DNA from: Oscillospiraceae bacterium
Lineage (GTDB): Bacteria > Bacillota > Clostridia > Oscillospirales > Oscillospiraceae
DNA length: 64,000 bases
Reading direction: 5' to 3'
Assembly: GCA_017479425.1 (NCBI GenBank)
Contig: JAFVCD010000004.1
Location: 40,454 to 104,453, forward strand
Every line of letters starts with the position of its first letter. Position 1 is the first letter of the stretch. The notes beneath the pieces were generated by a model. That model was not told the origin of the DNA. It searched no databases and was given only the letters and a program-made list of their open reading frames with translations. Made by a program: the position numbers and the translations under genes. Below, one piece after another: positions 41,914-50,942 of this stretch.

Positions 41914-43336
41914 CCCGCACCCCCGGTTCCGCTATCACTGTCTTGTAATTTGTATAAATAACCATGCCGGGCTTTGCTCCGGCAGGCTTTTTGACGTATT
42001 TTATGAGCGCGTAGTTCACCGGCACCTTCGTCGCACCCCTCGCGCCGGAGTAGTACGCCGCAAGCGCCGCCGCCTCAACTATGGTAGTCTCCGGCACGTC
42101 GGAGCCGTTTGCCGAAATGACGACGTGGCTTCCGTGTATCTTCTGCGTATGCAGCCAAAGGTCGGTTTTTGCGGAGTTTTTGAGCGTCAGAAGATCGTTC
42201 TGCACGTTGTTGCGCCCTACCCTGATGAGAAGCCCATCGGTTGACATAAATCTCATAGGCTCGTCCGCCTTGAATCTCTCCGGCTTCTTTGACCGCGGTC
42301 TGCGGAGAATACCGGTTTCCTGCAATTCGTGGCGGATTTCAATTATATCGCGCTCTTTTTCGGCTCTCTGTATCTCTTCAAGCACGGAATTGAGGTAGTC
42401 GAGCTCCTCCTCTCCGCTTGCTATAAGGCTTGTCAGATGCTCCTCGGCGTTGCGCTGCTTTACATAATCCTTGTAATATTTTGCCGCGTTTGCCTGCGGA
42501 GTTTTCAGGGGGTCGAGCTTTATCTCGCGCATTCCTCCGCGATAGTAGTCCTCTGCGACAAGCACGCTCTGACCCTTTTTCATAGCGTGCAGGTTCGAGG
42601 TTATGATGTCGCCGCACTCGCGCGTGTATTCGCGCTCTCCGGCGGAGTAAAGCTCGCTGCGCTGTGCCTCCAATCTGCGCTCTGTTCTGTCGCGCAGTCG
42701 GCGTATCTCGCGGTAGAGGTCGCCCGTAAGGCGCGTTTTGCGCTCGGACGCGGCCTTCTCGCGGAAGAAATCGTCCACCCAGTCGTTGTAGGAGTCAAAC
42801 TTCTCCGGCTTCTCCGGCGCCTCGAGGTCGGCTCTCGCGGGCTTTTCCGGCTCGCGGTACTTCATGCCGGGCAGTATCGCCCGCTCCTCCTCGATGGAGC
42901 CGACGCGCCTCAGACAGTCGGTTATCACGCCGTCGCCGTCCGTGAGTATGACGTTCACCGCTCTGCCGAACAGCTCGCAGATAAGCCTGCGCTTTTCGCC
43001 CTCACCGAACATCCCCGGAGCGAGAAGGTCGAAGGCAGCGATCCTGTCGCCGTTCGGCTGTGTTATCGCCTCTATCCTTGCGCCGACGAGATGCTTGCGT
43101 AAAAGCATACAGAACATCGGCGGCTCGGAGGGCTTATCGTAATCCGCGCGGGTGAGGTTTACCCTTGCCGCACCGCCGGCGGAGCCGATGTAGAGGTCGC
43201 GGCGGCCTCTGCCGCTCTTTATAGTCAGCACTATTTCAGCGCGCGAGGGCTGGATGACCTTCTCTATCCTGCCGCCCACGGCAAAATCCGCTATCTCATA
43301 GATCAGCTTCGAGAGAAGCGGGCTCGTTATTCTCAT
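41891..43336 (-). CDS. rqcH: RqcH/NFACT ribosome quality-control protein (fibronectin-binding family)
   Basis: A 481-residue NFACT protein (shorter than the usual 550-580): NFACT-N 1-175, HhH/coiled coil about 190-345, NFACT-R with DGLLIRVGRNNVQNDLLTLK and the DLWLHTQKIHGSHVVI motif. Bacterial RqcH binds obstructed 50S subunits and adds Ala tails to stalled chains. GGAGG lies 6 bases before the ATG at 43336, within the end of mrnC (41-base overlap). Older annotation as fibronectin-binding protein is likely secondary. Confidence 0.92.
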   Translation of the reverse strand: MRITSPLLSKLIYEIADFAVGGRIEKVIQPSRAEIVLTIKSGRGRRDLYIGSAGGAARVNLTRADYDKPSEPPMFCMLLRKHLVGARIEAITQPNGDRIAAFDLLAPGMFGEGEKRRLICELFGRAVNVILTDGDGVITDCLRRVGSIEEERAILPGMKYREPEKPARADLEAPEKPEKFDSYNDWVDDFFREKAASERKTRLTGDLYREIRRLRDRTERRLEAQRSELYSAGEREYTRECGDIITSNLHAMKKGQSVLVAEDYYRGGMREIKLDPLKTPQANAAKYYKDYVKQRNAEEHLTSLIASGEEELDYLNSVLEEIQRAEKERDIIEIRHELQETGILRRPRSKKPERFKADEPMRFMSTDGLLIRVGRNNVQNDLLTLKNSAKTDLWLHTQKIHGSHVVISANGSDVPETTIVEAAALAAYYSGARGATKVPVNYALIKYVKKPAGAKPGMVIYTNYKTVIAEPGVRDGLKNLK

Positions 43337-43736
43337 TCTGTTCCTCCATCGCTATAGAAAAAAGCTCGTCAAGGCGCGCCTTCTCGCCTCTGAGGTACAG
43401 CGCGCCGAAAAGTGCCTCCAACCCCGTAGCCTCGTGATACTCTCGCACCGAGGCGGCGTGAGGCACGGAATTGACCTTTGCGTTGCGCCCGCGCCTGAAA
43501 ACGGCAAGCTCCTCCTCTGTGAGGTGCGGCAAGAGCCTCTCCATGCGCTTTGCCTGACTTGTCGCCGCGACTATTTTCACGCAGGCGCGGTGCAGGTCGT
43601 TAACTCTCGTCTTGCCCTCAAGTATGAGCCTTGAGCGCACCATAAGCTCGAATACTCCGTCGCCGATGTGGGCGAGGGCAAGCATAGGTATCTTGTTTAT
43701 CTCCCGCTCGGGGAGGGATATGTTGAAGTAATCCAT
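43296..43736 (-). CDS. mrnC: Mini-ribonuclease III
   Basis: A 146-residue RNase III catalytic domain without a dsRNA-binding domain. The signature region ALAHIGDGVFELMVRS near 20-35 holds the acidic metal ligands, and the C-terminal EATGLEALFGALYL holds the second set. It trims 23S rRNA precursor ends. Two bases after the GNAT gene and overlapping rqcH. Confidence 0.93.
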   Translation of the reverse strand: MDYFNISLPEREINKIPMLALAHIGDGVFELMVRSRLILEGKTRVNDLHRACVKIVAATSQAKRMERLLPHLTEEELAVFRRGRNAKVNSVPHAASVREYHEATGLEALFGALYLRGEKARLDELFSIAMEEQNENNEPASLEADL

Positions 43737-43737
43737 C

Positions 43738-44283
43738 TTAAAGTTCCATTCTCATTTCGATAAGCTCCTGATACTCTCCGGAGCGCGTTCTGAAACCGCG
43801 CGGATTTCGCCCGTACTCGGTAAAGCCGAGGCTTTTATACAGCCCGACGGCGCGCTCGTTTTCAGCTACTGCCTCGAGCTCGAGCTGCTCGTACCTTGCC
43901 TCTTTCACACAATCGATAACCGCCTCCACAAGCGCTCTTCCGAGCCCGCGACCCCAGTAGTCGCGCAGAACGTTCACACCGAAGGACGCTCTGTGGCGCA
44001 GCTTTATCCTGTCGCGCACCTCGGAAAAGCCCGCGGTGCCGGCTATAACGCCGCCGCACTCAATAACTAAGAGCGCGCTTCTCTCAGATGAGTTCATTCC
44101 GGCAATTATCTCGCGCTCCATGTCTGGCGTGAGCTTCGATTCCTCATTGTATGAGAGGAGAAAATCCGTCTCCTCGCGGCAGGCTTTGAAAAGCCGGACT
44201 ATCTCCTCAGCGTCCTCTTCGAGTGCGCTTCGCACTGTCGCGCTTTCGCCGTTTTTCAGCGTGAAAGCTCTCTTGTAAATCAT
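43738..44283 (-). CDS. GNAT family N-acetyltransferase
   Basis: A 181-residue GNAT protein starting MIYKRAFTLKNGES at the ATG at 44283, whose ATGA overlaps the dnaE stop; a longer frame lies inside dnaE. The acetyl-CoA loop is VLRDYWGRGLGRALVEAV near 110, followed by NERAVGLYKSLGFTEYG. Resembles small-molecule or RimJ-like acetyltransferases; substrate unknown. Confidence 0.88.
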   Translation of the reverse strand: MIYKRAFTLKNGESATVRSALEEDAEEIVRLFKACREETDFLLSYNEESKLTPDMEREIIAGMNSSERSALLVIECGGVIAGTAGFSEVRDRIKLRHRASFGVNVLRDYWGRGLGRALVEAVIDCVKEARYEQLELEAVAENERAVGLYKSLGFTEYGRNPRGFRTRSGEYQELIEMRMEL

Positions 44284-47200
44284 CTTATCACCACGTTTTC
44301 CTCTCCGAAGCGCTCTCTCAGCTCGTCTATGAGCGCGTCGTGCATGAGGCACCAGAGGCGGTATTTCTTACCGGTGTCGGCAAAGAAGAGTATGAGCTCC
44401 GTCTCGCCTTCGAACATCGTGAGGAGCTGACGGAGCTTCTCCTTCACGCCCGCTGATTCCTTCGCAACGCGCAGGTAGAGCTTCGCGCCGGGCTTTTTCT
44501 CGGTTCTTATAGGCTCTCTCAACGGTGAGGCAAGCGTTTCTATGCTCTTTATCTCGTTTGCGACTATCTGCGGCGCCTTCTCATCGCGCACCGAAAGCCT
44601 GCCGCGAACGTAAACGAGCGCGTCGTTTTCAAGTATCCTCTGGCTCTCCTCGAGCACCTTGCTGAAAACAAGAAGCTCTATATCTCCCGTGCCATCGTTA
44701 ACCGTGACATACGCCATCATGCCGCCGTTTTTCGTCTGCTTGTGCTTGACGTCGTTCACAACGCCGGCGATAAGCACGCTGTCATTATCCTGAAGCGTCT
44801 GATTTTCATTATCCGGCGCAAATTCGCTCATAATCCTGCCTATCGCGACGGCGCCGGCGCGCTTCAATCTGTCGCGGTAGTTATCCATCGGGTGACCGGA
44901 GAGATAGAGACCCGTCACCTCGCGCTCCATAGCCATGCGCTCGATGTGCGTGAAGTCCTCGATATCCGGCACCTTTATCGACGCCATCGCGCCCTCGTCT
45001 GACTCCGCAGAGCCGAAAAGGTCGAGCTGACCCTCCACGTTCTTGCGGCGCTTGTCAGCTACGGAGTCGAGCACAAGCGGGCATATCTGCATAAGCTGCT
45101 TGCGGTTTAAGCCGAGAGAGTCGAACGCGCCCGCCTTAATAAGGCTCTCAGCGGCGCGGCGGTTAAGCTCTGTGCCGTACATTCTCTCGCAGAAATCCTC
45201 AAAGGATGAGAAATTTCCCCGCGCCTCGCGCTCCGCCATAACGGTCTCGATGAACTTCGAGCCGATGTTCTTCACAGCGGCAAGCCCGTAGCGTATATGC
45301 TCGCCGGAAACCGTGAAGCGGTTGTCTGACTCGTTTACGTCCGGCGGCAAGAGCTCAATGCCCATATCCTTTATCTCAGCTGTGTACTCCGCCACCTTTT
45401 CAGGCAGGTCAAGCACGCTCGAGAGGAGCGCCGCCATATACTCGCGCGGATAGTGGCACTTTAAGTACGCCGTCTGGTAGCAGACAATGGCATAGCTCAC
45501 TGCGTGCGCCTTGTTAAAGGCGTATTCCGCAAAGTCGATTATCTCGTCGTAGATGCTGTTCGCGACGTCTGCGGGCACTCCGTTGGCGACGGCGCCGCAG
45601 ATTCCGCGCTTTTCATCGCCGTGAATGAAGGTCACTCGCTCGCGCTCGATCTCGTCCTTGTGCTTCTTGCTCATAGCGCGGCGTATGAGGTCCGCCTGAC
45701 CCATGCTGAAGCCCGCGAGGCGGCGCATTATCTCGATGACCTGCTCCTGATATACGATGCAGCCGTAGGTCACGTTGAGTATCGGCTCGAGCATCGGGTG
45801 CTTGTATTTTATCTTCTCCGGGTGCTGCGAAAATTCAATAAAGCGCGGAATGGAATCCATCGGGCCGGGTCGGTAGAGCGCGATGACGGCGGTGATATCC
45901 TCGATGCTCTTTGCCTTGAGACTCACGCATACGCCGGTCATGCCGGTGCTCTCAAGCTGGAAAACGCCGCTTGTGCGCCCGTCCTGGAGCATTTTGTAGG
46001 TTGCCTTATCGTCGTCCGGTATCGTTCTTATATCAAAATCCGGTACTGCTTTGCGTATAGTTTTCACCGCGTCGTCGATGATTGTCAGATTTCGCAGACC
46101 GAGGAAGTCCATCTTGAGAAGTCCGAGCTCCTCGAGCGTAGTCATAACGTACTGCGTTGCGATGGTGTTATCCTTTTTGCTGAGCGCGAGCGGAACGTAG
46201 CTCACAACGGGGTTTTTCGTTATTACGATGCCTGCCGCGTGGGTGCCGGTATCCTTCGGCATATCCTCGATGGCGCGGGCGGTGTCGATTACCTTACGGT
46301 AGCGCTCGTCGGCGTCGTACATCTCGCGGAAAGCCTTGGAGTTTTCGAGCGCGTCCTTTATCGTTACCTTGAGGACGTTCGGTATCGCCTTTGCAAGCTC
46401 GTTTTCCTCCTGAAATGTGAGGCCGAGCACCTTGGATACGCTTCTGACGGCATTTTTCGCCTTGAGAGTGTTGAAGGTCACTATCTGTGCGACGTGATCC
46501 TCGCCGTACTTGCGCTTGACGTAGTCCACGACCTCGCCTCTCCGGCGCTCGCAGAAGTCCATATCGATATCAGGCATGCTCACGCGCTCAGGATTGAGAA
46601 AGCGCTCGAAGAAAAGCGAATATTTGATGGGGTCGACCTCAGTTATGTTAAGGCAGTAGCTGACAACCGAGCCCGCAGCGCTTCCGCGCCCGGGGCCGAC
46701 TGGTATGCCTGCGTTCTTTGCGAACATAACGAAGTCCTGAACGATGAGAAAATAGTCGGTAAAGCCCATCTTCTCGATCATATCAAGTTCGTAATCGAGC
46801 TGTTTTTTTACCTCCGGCCGGTCGGAACCGTACTTTTTGAGCAGCCCCTCCTCGCACTTTTTGCGAAGGTAGTCGCGCGAGCTTGTCTCGCCTGCCGGCA
46901 GCTTGAACTCCGGCAGCTTGTAGTGTCCGAACTCGAAATCAAGATTGCACTTATCGGCGATCTCGTTCGTGTTGTCAAAGGCCTCGGGATTGTCCGGAAA
47001 GAGCCGGCGCATCTCGGCCTCGGTCTTCATATACAGCTCCGTCGTATCGAAGCGCATTCTGTCCGTATCGTCGAGATTTTTGCCGGTCTGTATGCACATC
47101 AGTACATCCTGCGCGTAGGCGTCGGACGATGTCAGATAGTGTGCGTCGTTCGTGCAGACGAGCGGGATCCCCGTTTCTTTTGAGAGGCGTATAAGCCCCG

Positions 47201-47756
47201 CCGACGCCTTTTTCTCGTCGAGAATGCCGTGATCCTGGAGCTCGAGATAGTAGTTTCCCTCGCCGAAAATGTCGCGGTACATTAGGGCTGTTTTCTTCGC
47301 ACCCTCGTAATCATCGCGGATAATAAGCTTCGGCACGATGCCCTGAATGCACGCGGAGAGCGCGATCAGCCCCTCGTGGTGCTCTCTGAGAAGGTCTAAA
47401 TCTACCCTCGGGCGCATATAAAAGCCCTCGGTAAAGCCCGCTGATACGAGAGCGCAGAGGTTGTGGTAGCCCGTCTCGTTCTTGCAGAGGAGAATAAGGT
47501 GAAATCTCTCCCGGTCGGTCGAAGCGTCCTTATCAAATCGCGTGCGCGGCGCGACGTAGACCTCGCAGCCGATTATCGGCTTTATCCCCTGCTTTTTGCA
47601 CTCCTTGTAGAAGCTCACAGCACCGTACATAACGCCGTGGTCGGTGATGGCGCAGGCTGTCTGCCCCATGGCCTTTACGCGCGCCACGAGGTCCTTTATT
47701 CTGTTGGCGCCGTCAAGCAGGCTGTACTCGGTGTGGACGTGCAGGTGTGTGAACAT
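44280..47756 (-). CDS. dnaE: DNA polymerase III alpha subunit DnaE
   Basis: A 1158-residue replicative polymerase of the DnaE type. PHP domain opens with HLHVHTEYSLLDG; the palm has PDIDMDFCERRRGEVVDYV with catalytic Asp residues and GPGRGSAAGS; the finger/tau region and helix-hairpin-helix follow; an OB fold (VLIAGVVNDVKHKQTKNGGMMAYVTV) is near 1000. Length fits DnaE1 in lineages where it works with PolC as second replicase. AAAGGA precedes the ATG, 4 bases after the exported cysteine-rich gene. Confidence 0.96.
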   Translation of the reverse strand: MFTHLHVHTEYSLLDGANRIKDLVARVKAMGQTACAITDHGVMYGAVSFYKECKKQGIKPIIGCEVYVAPRTRFDKDASTDRERFHLILLCKNETGYHNLCALVSAGFTEGFYMRPRVDLDLLREHHEGLIALSACIQGIVPKLIIRDDYEGAKKTALMYRDIFGEGNYYLELQDHGILDEKKASAGLIRLSKETGIPLVCTNDAHYLTSSDAYAQDVLMCIQTGKNLDDTDRMRFDTTELYMKTEAEMRRLFPDNPEAFDNTNEIADKCNLDFEFGHYKLPEFKLPAGETSSRDYLRKKCEEGLLKKYGSDRPEVKKQLDYELDMIEKMGFTDYFLIVQDFVMFAKNAGIPVGPGRGSAAGSVVSYCLNITEVDPIKYSLFFERFLNPERVSMPDIDMDFCERRRGEVVDYVKRKYGEDHVAQIVTFNTLKAKNAVRSVSKVLGLTFQEENELAKAIPNVLKVTIKDALENSKAFREMYDADERYRKVIDTARAIEDMPKDTGTHAAGIVITKNPVVSYVPLALSKKDNTIATQYVMTTLEELGLLKMDFLGLRNLTIIDDAVKTIRKAVPDFDIRTIPDDDKATYKMLQDGRTSGVFQLESTGMTGVCVSLKAKSIEDITAVIALYRPGPMDSIPRFIEFSQHPEKIKYKHPMLEPILNVTYGCIVYQEQVIEIMRRLAGFSMGQADLIRRAMSKKHKDEIERERVTFIHGDEKRGICGAVANGVPADVANSIYDEIIDFAEYAFNKAHAVSYAIVCYQTAYLKCHYPREYMAALLSSVLDLPEKVAEYTAEIKDMGIELLPPDVNESDNRFTVSGEHIRYGLAAVKNIGSKFIETVMAEREARGNFSSFEDFCERMYGTELNRRAAESLIKAGAFDSLGLNRKQLMQICPLVLDSVADKRRKNVEGQLDLFGSAESDEGAMASIKVPDIEDFTHIERMAMEREVTGLYLSGHPMDNYRDRLKRAGAVAIGRIMSEFAPDNENQTLQDNDSVLIAGVVNDVKHKQTKNGGMMAYVTVNDGTGDIELLVFSKVLEESQRILENDALVYVRGRLSVRDEKAPQIVANEIKSIETLASPLREPIRTEKKPGAKLYLRVAKESAGVKEKLRQLLTMFEGETELILFFADTGKKYRLWCLMHDALIDELRERFGEENVVIR

Positions 47757-47760
47757 AGGT

Positions 47761-49188
47761 TTATCCTTTCTTCTTAACAGTCAGCACAGCGATCACCGCA
47801 GCGGTGGCAAGTGCTGTCACCGCTGTAACCGGGATTATCCAGCCCGGTATTTCCTTATTCTCGGCAACCCACGCACTCTCTGTATGCTCCGGTTCAGAAA
47901 TCTCTGTATCAGACGGAGTATTTTCGCTTGACGGAAGCTCAGCTTTCGATGAAAGCTCCTCAGCTATCGTGAAGAAATCCGAAAATCCGGTGGTATAGAA
48001 TACGATCCCACTTATATATCCATCCGGATAGGTCATGTATTCCGCTCTGCCGAGGTTTTCAATGCCCGTTATTGCTCCGTTTTCCTCAACAGCATGGAAT
48101 ACTGTGATATTACCGCCCCCGTCAAGCGCTCCCTGCGGTATGGAAACAGCCACTCTCACCGGAAATCCGAGATTGAGATGTCCCGTAAAGCTTATGGGCA
48201 TAATTCTGGCGTCCTCAGCGGACCTGCCGCACCTTGCCGCAATACCCTCAAGGACCGACGAGAGCGCCTCGTTTGCCCTCTGAGGCTCGGCAGTAGAGAT
48301 TATCTCCGCCGCCTCTCTGAGCTTCTCAGCCCGCTCTGTGTCGTCAAGCGAATTGTAAGCCTCCCTCTCCGGGCTTGTCATGCTCTCCGTCCCAACGATG
48401 ATTTCACTGATGTACTCCGGCAATTTCTCCGTCGGCTCCTGCTCAGGCTGAGATAAAGGCTCATCAATCGGCGAAGGTTCAGCCTCCGGCGACGGCTCGT
48501 TCTGCGGTTCCGGTTCAGTTTCCGGCGAAGGTTCAGTCTGCGGCAAAGGCTCGTTCTGAGGCTCCGGTTCAGTCTGCGGCGAAGGCTCGTTCTGAGGTGT
48601 TGAATTGCTGCTCGTTGATGAGCCGCCGTAGGTCGTTGATTTTCCGTTTTTCCATATCAGGTCTCCGGCAGACGGCATATTCTGAACGCCGTCATTTTCT
48701 CCGGGCCAGAAATTTGTAAGGAGATATCCAGTTCCCATGCAGAAGGGGCATTTCCAATCGTGTGCGCGGGCTATGACGCACTCGTCCTTGTCGCAGTCCC
48801 GCCCGCCGGCGCCGCCGCATCTTGTGCAGTTAACACCCCCCGCCCAATGGCAGCTCCAGCATTCAAGCCTTCCGCTGCCGCCGCAGTTACCGCAGGAGCC
48901 AGGCTCGGCATCCGGTGGGATCGTACCGTCACCGCTGCGGAGATATCCATCGCCGCCGCAGCTTGGGCAGGTTTTCCATCCGACTCCTCCGCAATCCTCG
49001 CAGACAATAGTTTTCGCGCCGCCGCAGAGGTCGCAGACAATCCATATCTCGTTATGGCAGTTAAGGCAAGCGTATTTTCCGGAGCCGTCACAATGGTGGC
49101 ATTCCTCGAGATCCTTCGCATAAGCATTCGGTACAAAAAAAGACGAAATTACGAACATCAGAGCAATCAGAAGGGCTGTTTTTTTCAT
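47761..49188 (-). CDS. Exported, membrane-anchored protein with DnaJ-like CxxC zinc-finger repeats
   Basis: A 475-residue protein. I use the ATG at 49188 (GGAG 10 bases upstream); a GTG three codons earlier overlaps the whiA stop. Signal peptide 1-24 ending ANAYA. Residues 30-150 have nine CxxC pairs plus a CDKDEC, many as CxxCxGxG, like the zinc domain of DnaJ but outside the cytoplasm. A Pro/Glu/Gln repeat linker (198-256) follows, then a globular domain (about 265-412: SFTGHLNLGFPVRVAVSIPQ, YTTGFSDFFTI) and a C-terminal membrane helix (450-470) with a KKKG tail; no LPXTG. No J domain. It may hold metals or act as an extracellular thiol/redox or assembly factor; function unknown. Confidence 0.75.
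   Translation of the reverse strand: MKKTALLIALMFVISSFFVPNAYAKDLEECHHCDGSGKYACLNCHNEIWIVCDLCGGAKTIVCEDCGGVGWKTCPSCGGDGYLRSGDGTIPPDAEPGSCGNCGGSGRLECWSCHWAGGVNCTRCGGAGGRDCDKDECVIARAHDWKCPFCMGTGYLLTNFWPGENDGVQNMPSAGDLIWKNGKSTTYGGSSTSSNSTPQNEPSPQTEPEPQNEPLPQTEPSPETEPEPQNEPSPEAEPSPIDEPLSQPEQEPTEKLPEYISEIIVGTESMTSPEREAYNSLDDTERAEKLREAAEIISTAEPQRANEALSSVLEGIAARCGRSAEDARIMPISFTGHLNLGFPVRVAVSIPQGALDGGGNITVFHAVEENGAITGIENLGRAEYMTYPDGYISGIVFYTTGFSDFFTIAEELSSKAELPSSENTPSDTEISEPEHTESAWVAENKEIPGWIIPVTAVTALATAAVIAVLTVKKKG
48424..48597 (-). repeat. In-frame Pro/Glu repeat tract
   Basis: Coding repeat with a 6-residue (18-base) unit of the form E-P-x-P-Q/E-x, arranged in near-identical 12-residue blocks (EPSPQTEPEPQNEP and variants). 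It forms an extended spacer between the cysteine-rich region and the membrane-proximal domain. Confidence 0.8.
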
Positions 49189-49193
49189 TTTTC

Positions 49194-50078
49194 TCACTCT
49201 CCGAGATCATCTGAAATTTCGATCAATTTCCTGAGTCTGTGGCTGAGGCCGGGCTTGGATATGCCCGCCTCGCGGGACAGCTCGCTGAGCGGCATCTCGG
49301 GATTTGCCTCCCTCAGCGCCGCCGCCTCCTTTAGCTTCTCGGGAAGCGCGTCAAAGGCGCCCCTCTCCCGTATCTTCGCGATCGCGTCAATCTGCGCCGC
49401 CGACGCCATGACGGTTTTGAGGACGTTCGCGGTGTCGCAGTTTACCTTGCGGTTTACTGTGTTCGTCATATCCTTTTCGATCTTTTTCTGCATTATCTCC
49501 ATCGCGGAGACTGAGGCGCCTATGGTCGTGAGAAAGTCCTCAATGACGTTTGATGCCTTGAAATACGTCACATAGTTGCCGCCGCGCTGAACTGAGCCCG
49601 GTTCAAAGCCCATATCCTGCAAAAGCGCGCCGATTTCGCGCCCGACAAAGTAGTGGTCGGTGCTGAGCTCGAGATGGTAGCTCTTTTCAGGGTCTGTCAC
49701 CGACCCGCCCGACAGAAACGCGCCGCGCAGAAACGCCTCACGCGCGCCATCGTCCTCTATTGCGCCGAGATTTATATGGTGCGCCCCGAGCTTCTCATAG
49801 CCGAAGGCGCCGAGAATGGCGCTGAGCTTCTCCGGCTTCTCGATGACGAGAGTCAGCTTTTTGCCGTCCTCAACGGCGTCGAAGCTCACGCCGAATGCCT
49901 TTTTGAAGAGCTTTTTGAGACGGTTTGCGAAATCCTCTGAGCTTGTGACGATTTTTATTCTGTTTTCATCAAAGGTGTTGGCATAGAGCAGTATGCCGTA
50001 GCACTCCGCCGAGGCTATGGCGCGAGTGCCGGTTTCGAGGCGGCACAGCTCCGCCTTAACACGTCCGGAAAAGCTCAT
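49194..50078 (-). CDS. whiA: DNA-binding protein WhiA
   Basis: A 294-residue WhiA: LAGLIDADG-like N-terminal domains (LYANTFDENRIKIVTSS, FLRGAFLSGGSVTDPEKSYHLEL) and a C-terminal helix-turn-helix (ANPEMPLSELSREAGISKPGLSHRLRK). It links cell division and chromosome segregation in Firmicutes. Start ATG at 50078 (MSFSGRVKAELC) overlaps the rapZ stop as ATGA. The glmR/yvcK gene that usually sits between rapZ and whiA is missing. Confidence 0.94.
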   Translation of the reverse strand: MSFSGRVKAELCRLETGTRAIASAECYGILLYANTFDENRIKIVTSSEDFANRLKKLFKKAFGVSFDAVEDGKKLTLVIEKPEKLSAILGAFGYEKLGAHHINLGAIEDDGAREAFLRGAFLSGGSVTDPEKSYHLELSTDHYFVGREIGALLQDMGFEPGSVQRGGNYVTYFKASNVIEDFLTTIGASVSAMEIMQKKIEKDMTNTVNRKVNCDTANVLKTVMASAAQIDAIAKIRERGAFDALPEKLKEAAALREANPEMPLSELSREAGISKPGLSHRLRKLIEISDDLGE

Positions 50079-50929
50079 TTGTCGATATCCCTGTGCAGGC
50101 ATTCGGTGACGTAGCCCTTCGAGGCGAAGAATTCCGCCAGCGCCTCGCTCACAGCGACTGAGCGGTGATGTCCGCCGGTGCAGCCGATTGCGATAGTCAG
50201 CGAGAGCTTGCCCTCCTCCTCATAGTTCGGCATAAGGAAAGCGAGCATATCCTCAAGCTTTTTGAGGAACGCGTCGGCTTGTCCCGTCTGGAAAACATAA
50301 TCGCGCACGTCCTTGTCCTGCCCCGTCTTATTCATCAGCTCCGCAACGTAGAACGGGTTTGGAAGAAAGCGCACATCAAAGACGATATCCGCCTCAATGG
50401 GCAGGCCGTGCTTGTAGCCGAAGCTCATCACACTGACCTTGATGCCCTTGTCCTCCTGTGATCCGAACATTCTTCTGAGCGTGCGCTGAAGTCTGCCGAG
50501 GGTGAGCCCGGTTGTGTCGATGACATAGTCTGCGCGTATACGCACCTGCTCAAGGATTTTTATCTCCTTATGCACCGCAGATTCGAGGCTTACGCCCTCT
50601 GAGTCCAGCGGATGGCGGCGGCGAGTCTCCTTATAGCGCTTGACTATCGTCTCCACCGTTGCGTCGACGTAGAGTATCTTGTACTGAAAGCCGAGGGTAA
50701 TGAGCTCGTCGAGCGCCTCGAACAGCTCGTCAAAGCTCTCGCGACTGCGCACGTCGGTAACAAGTGCAACTCTGTCGTAGCGCCCGCGCGTCGCGGTGCA
50801 GAGCTCGGCAAACTTCGGGATTAGCGAAACGGGCATATTGTCCACGCAGTAAAAGTCAAGATCCTCCAGCGCCGCCGCAACGCGGCTCTTGCCCGCGCCG
50901 GAAAGACCGGAAATTATGAGTATCTCCAT
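50075..50929 (-). CDS. rapZ: RNase adapter/nucleotide-binding protein RapZ (YvcJ)
   Basis: A 284-residue protein with Walker A GLSGAGKS near residue 8, the DNMP motif near 35, and the C-terminal domain GCTGGHHRSVAVSEAL that binds GlcN6P in the E. coli protein. In Firmicutes it binds nucleotides and affects cell-wall precursor control and competence. It follows murB by 13 bases and is coupled to whiA. Confidence 0.93.
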   Translation of the reverse strand: MEILIISGLSGAGKSRVAAALEDLDFYCVDNMPVSLIPKFAELCTATRGRYDRVALVTDVRSRESFDELFEALDELITLGFQYKILYVDATVETIVKRYKETRRRHPLDSEGVSLESAVHKEIKILEQVRIRADYVIDTTGLTLGRLQRTLRRMFGSQEDKGIKVSVMSFGYKHGLPIEADIVFDVRFLPNPFYVAELMNKTGQDKDVRDYVFQTGQADAFLKKLEDMLAFLMPNYEEEGKLSLTIAIGCTGGHHRSVAVSEALAEFFASKGYVTECLHRDIDK

Positions 50930-50942
50930 AGTTATCTCTCTT

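Noticed and set aside
45504-47183. Long open frame on the plus strand opposite dnaE
   Set aside because: It is fully antisense to a well-matched polymerase gene, has low-complexity composition expected from a GC-rich complement, and no ribosome-binding site.
48424-48597. Regular 18/36-base repeats resembling a CRISPR array
   Set aside because: The repeats are in frame, encode a Pro/Glu linker, and have no unique spacers of constant length.
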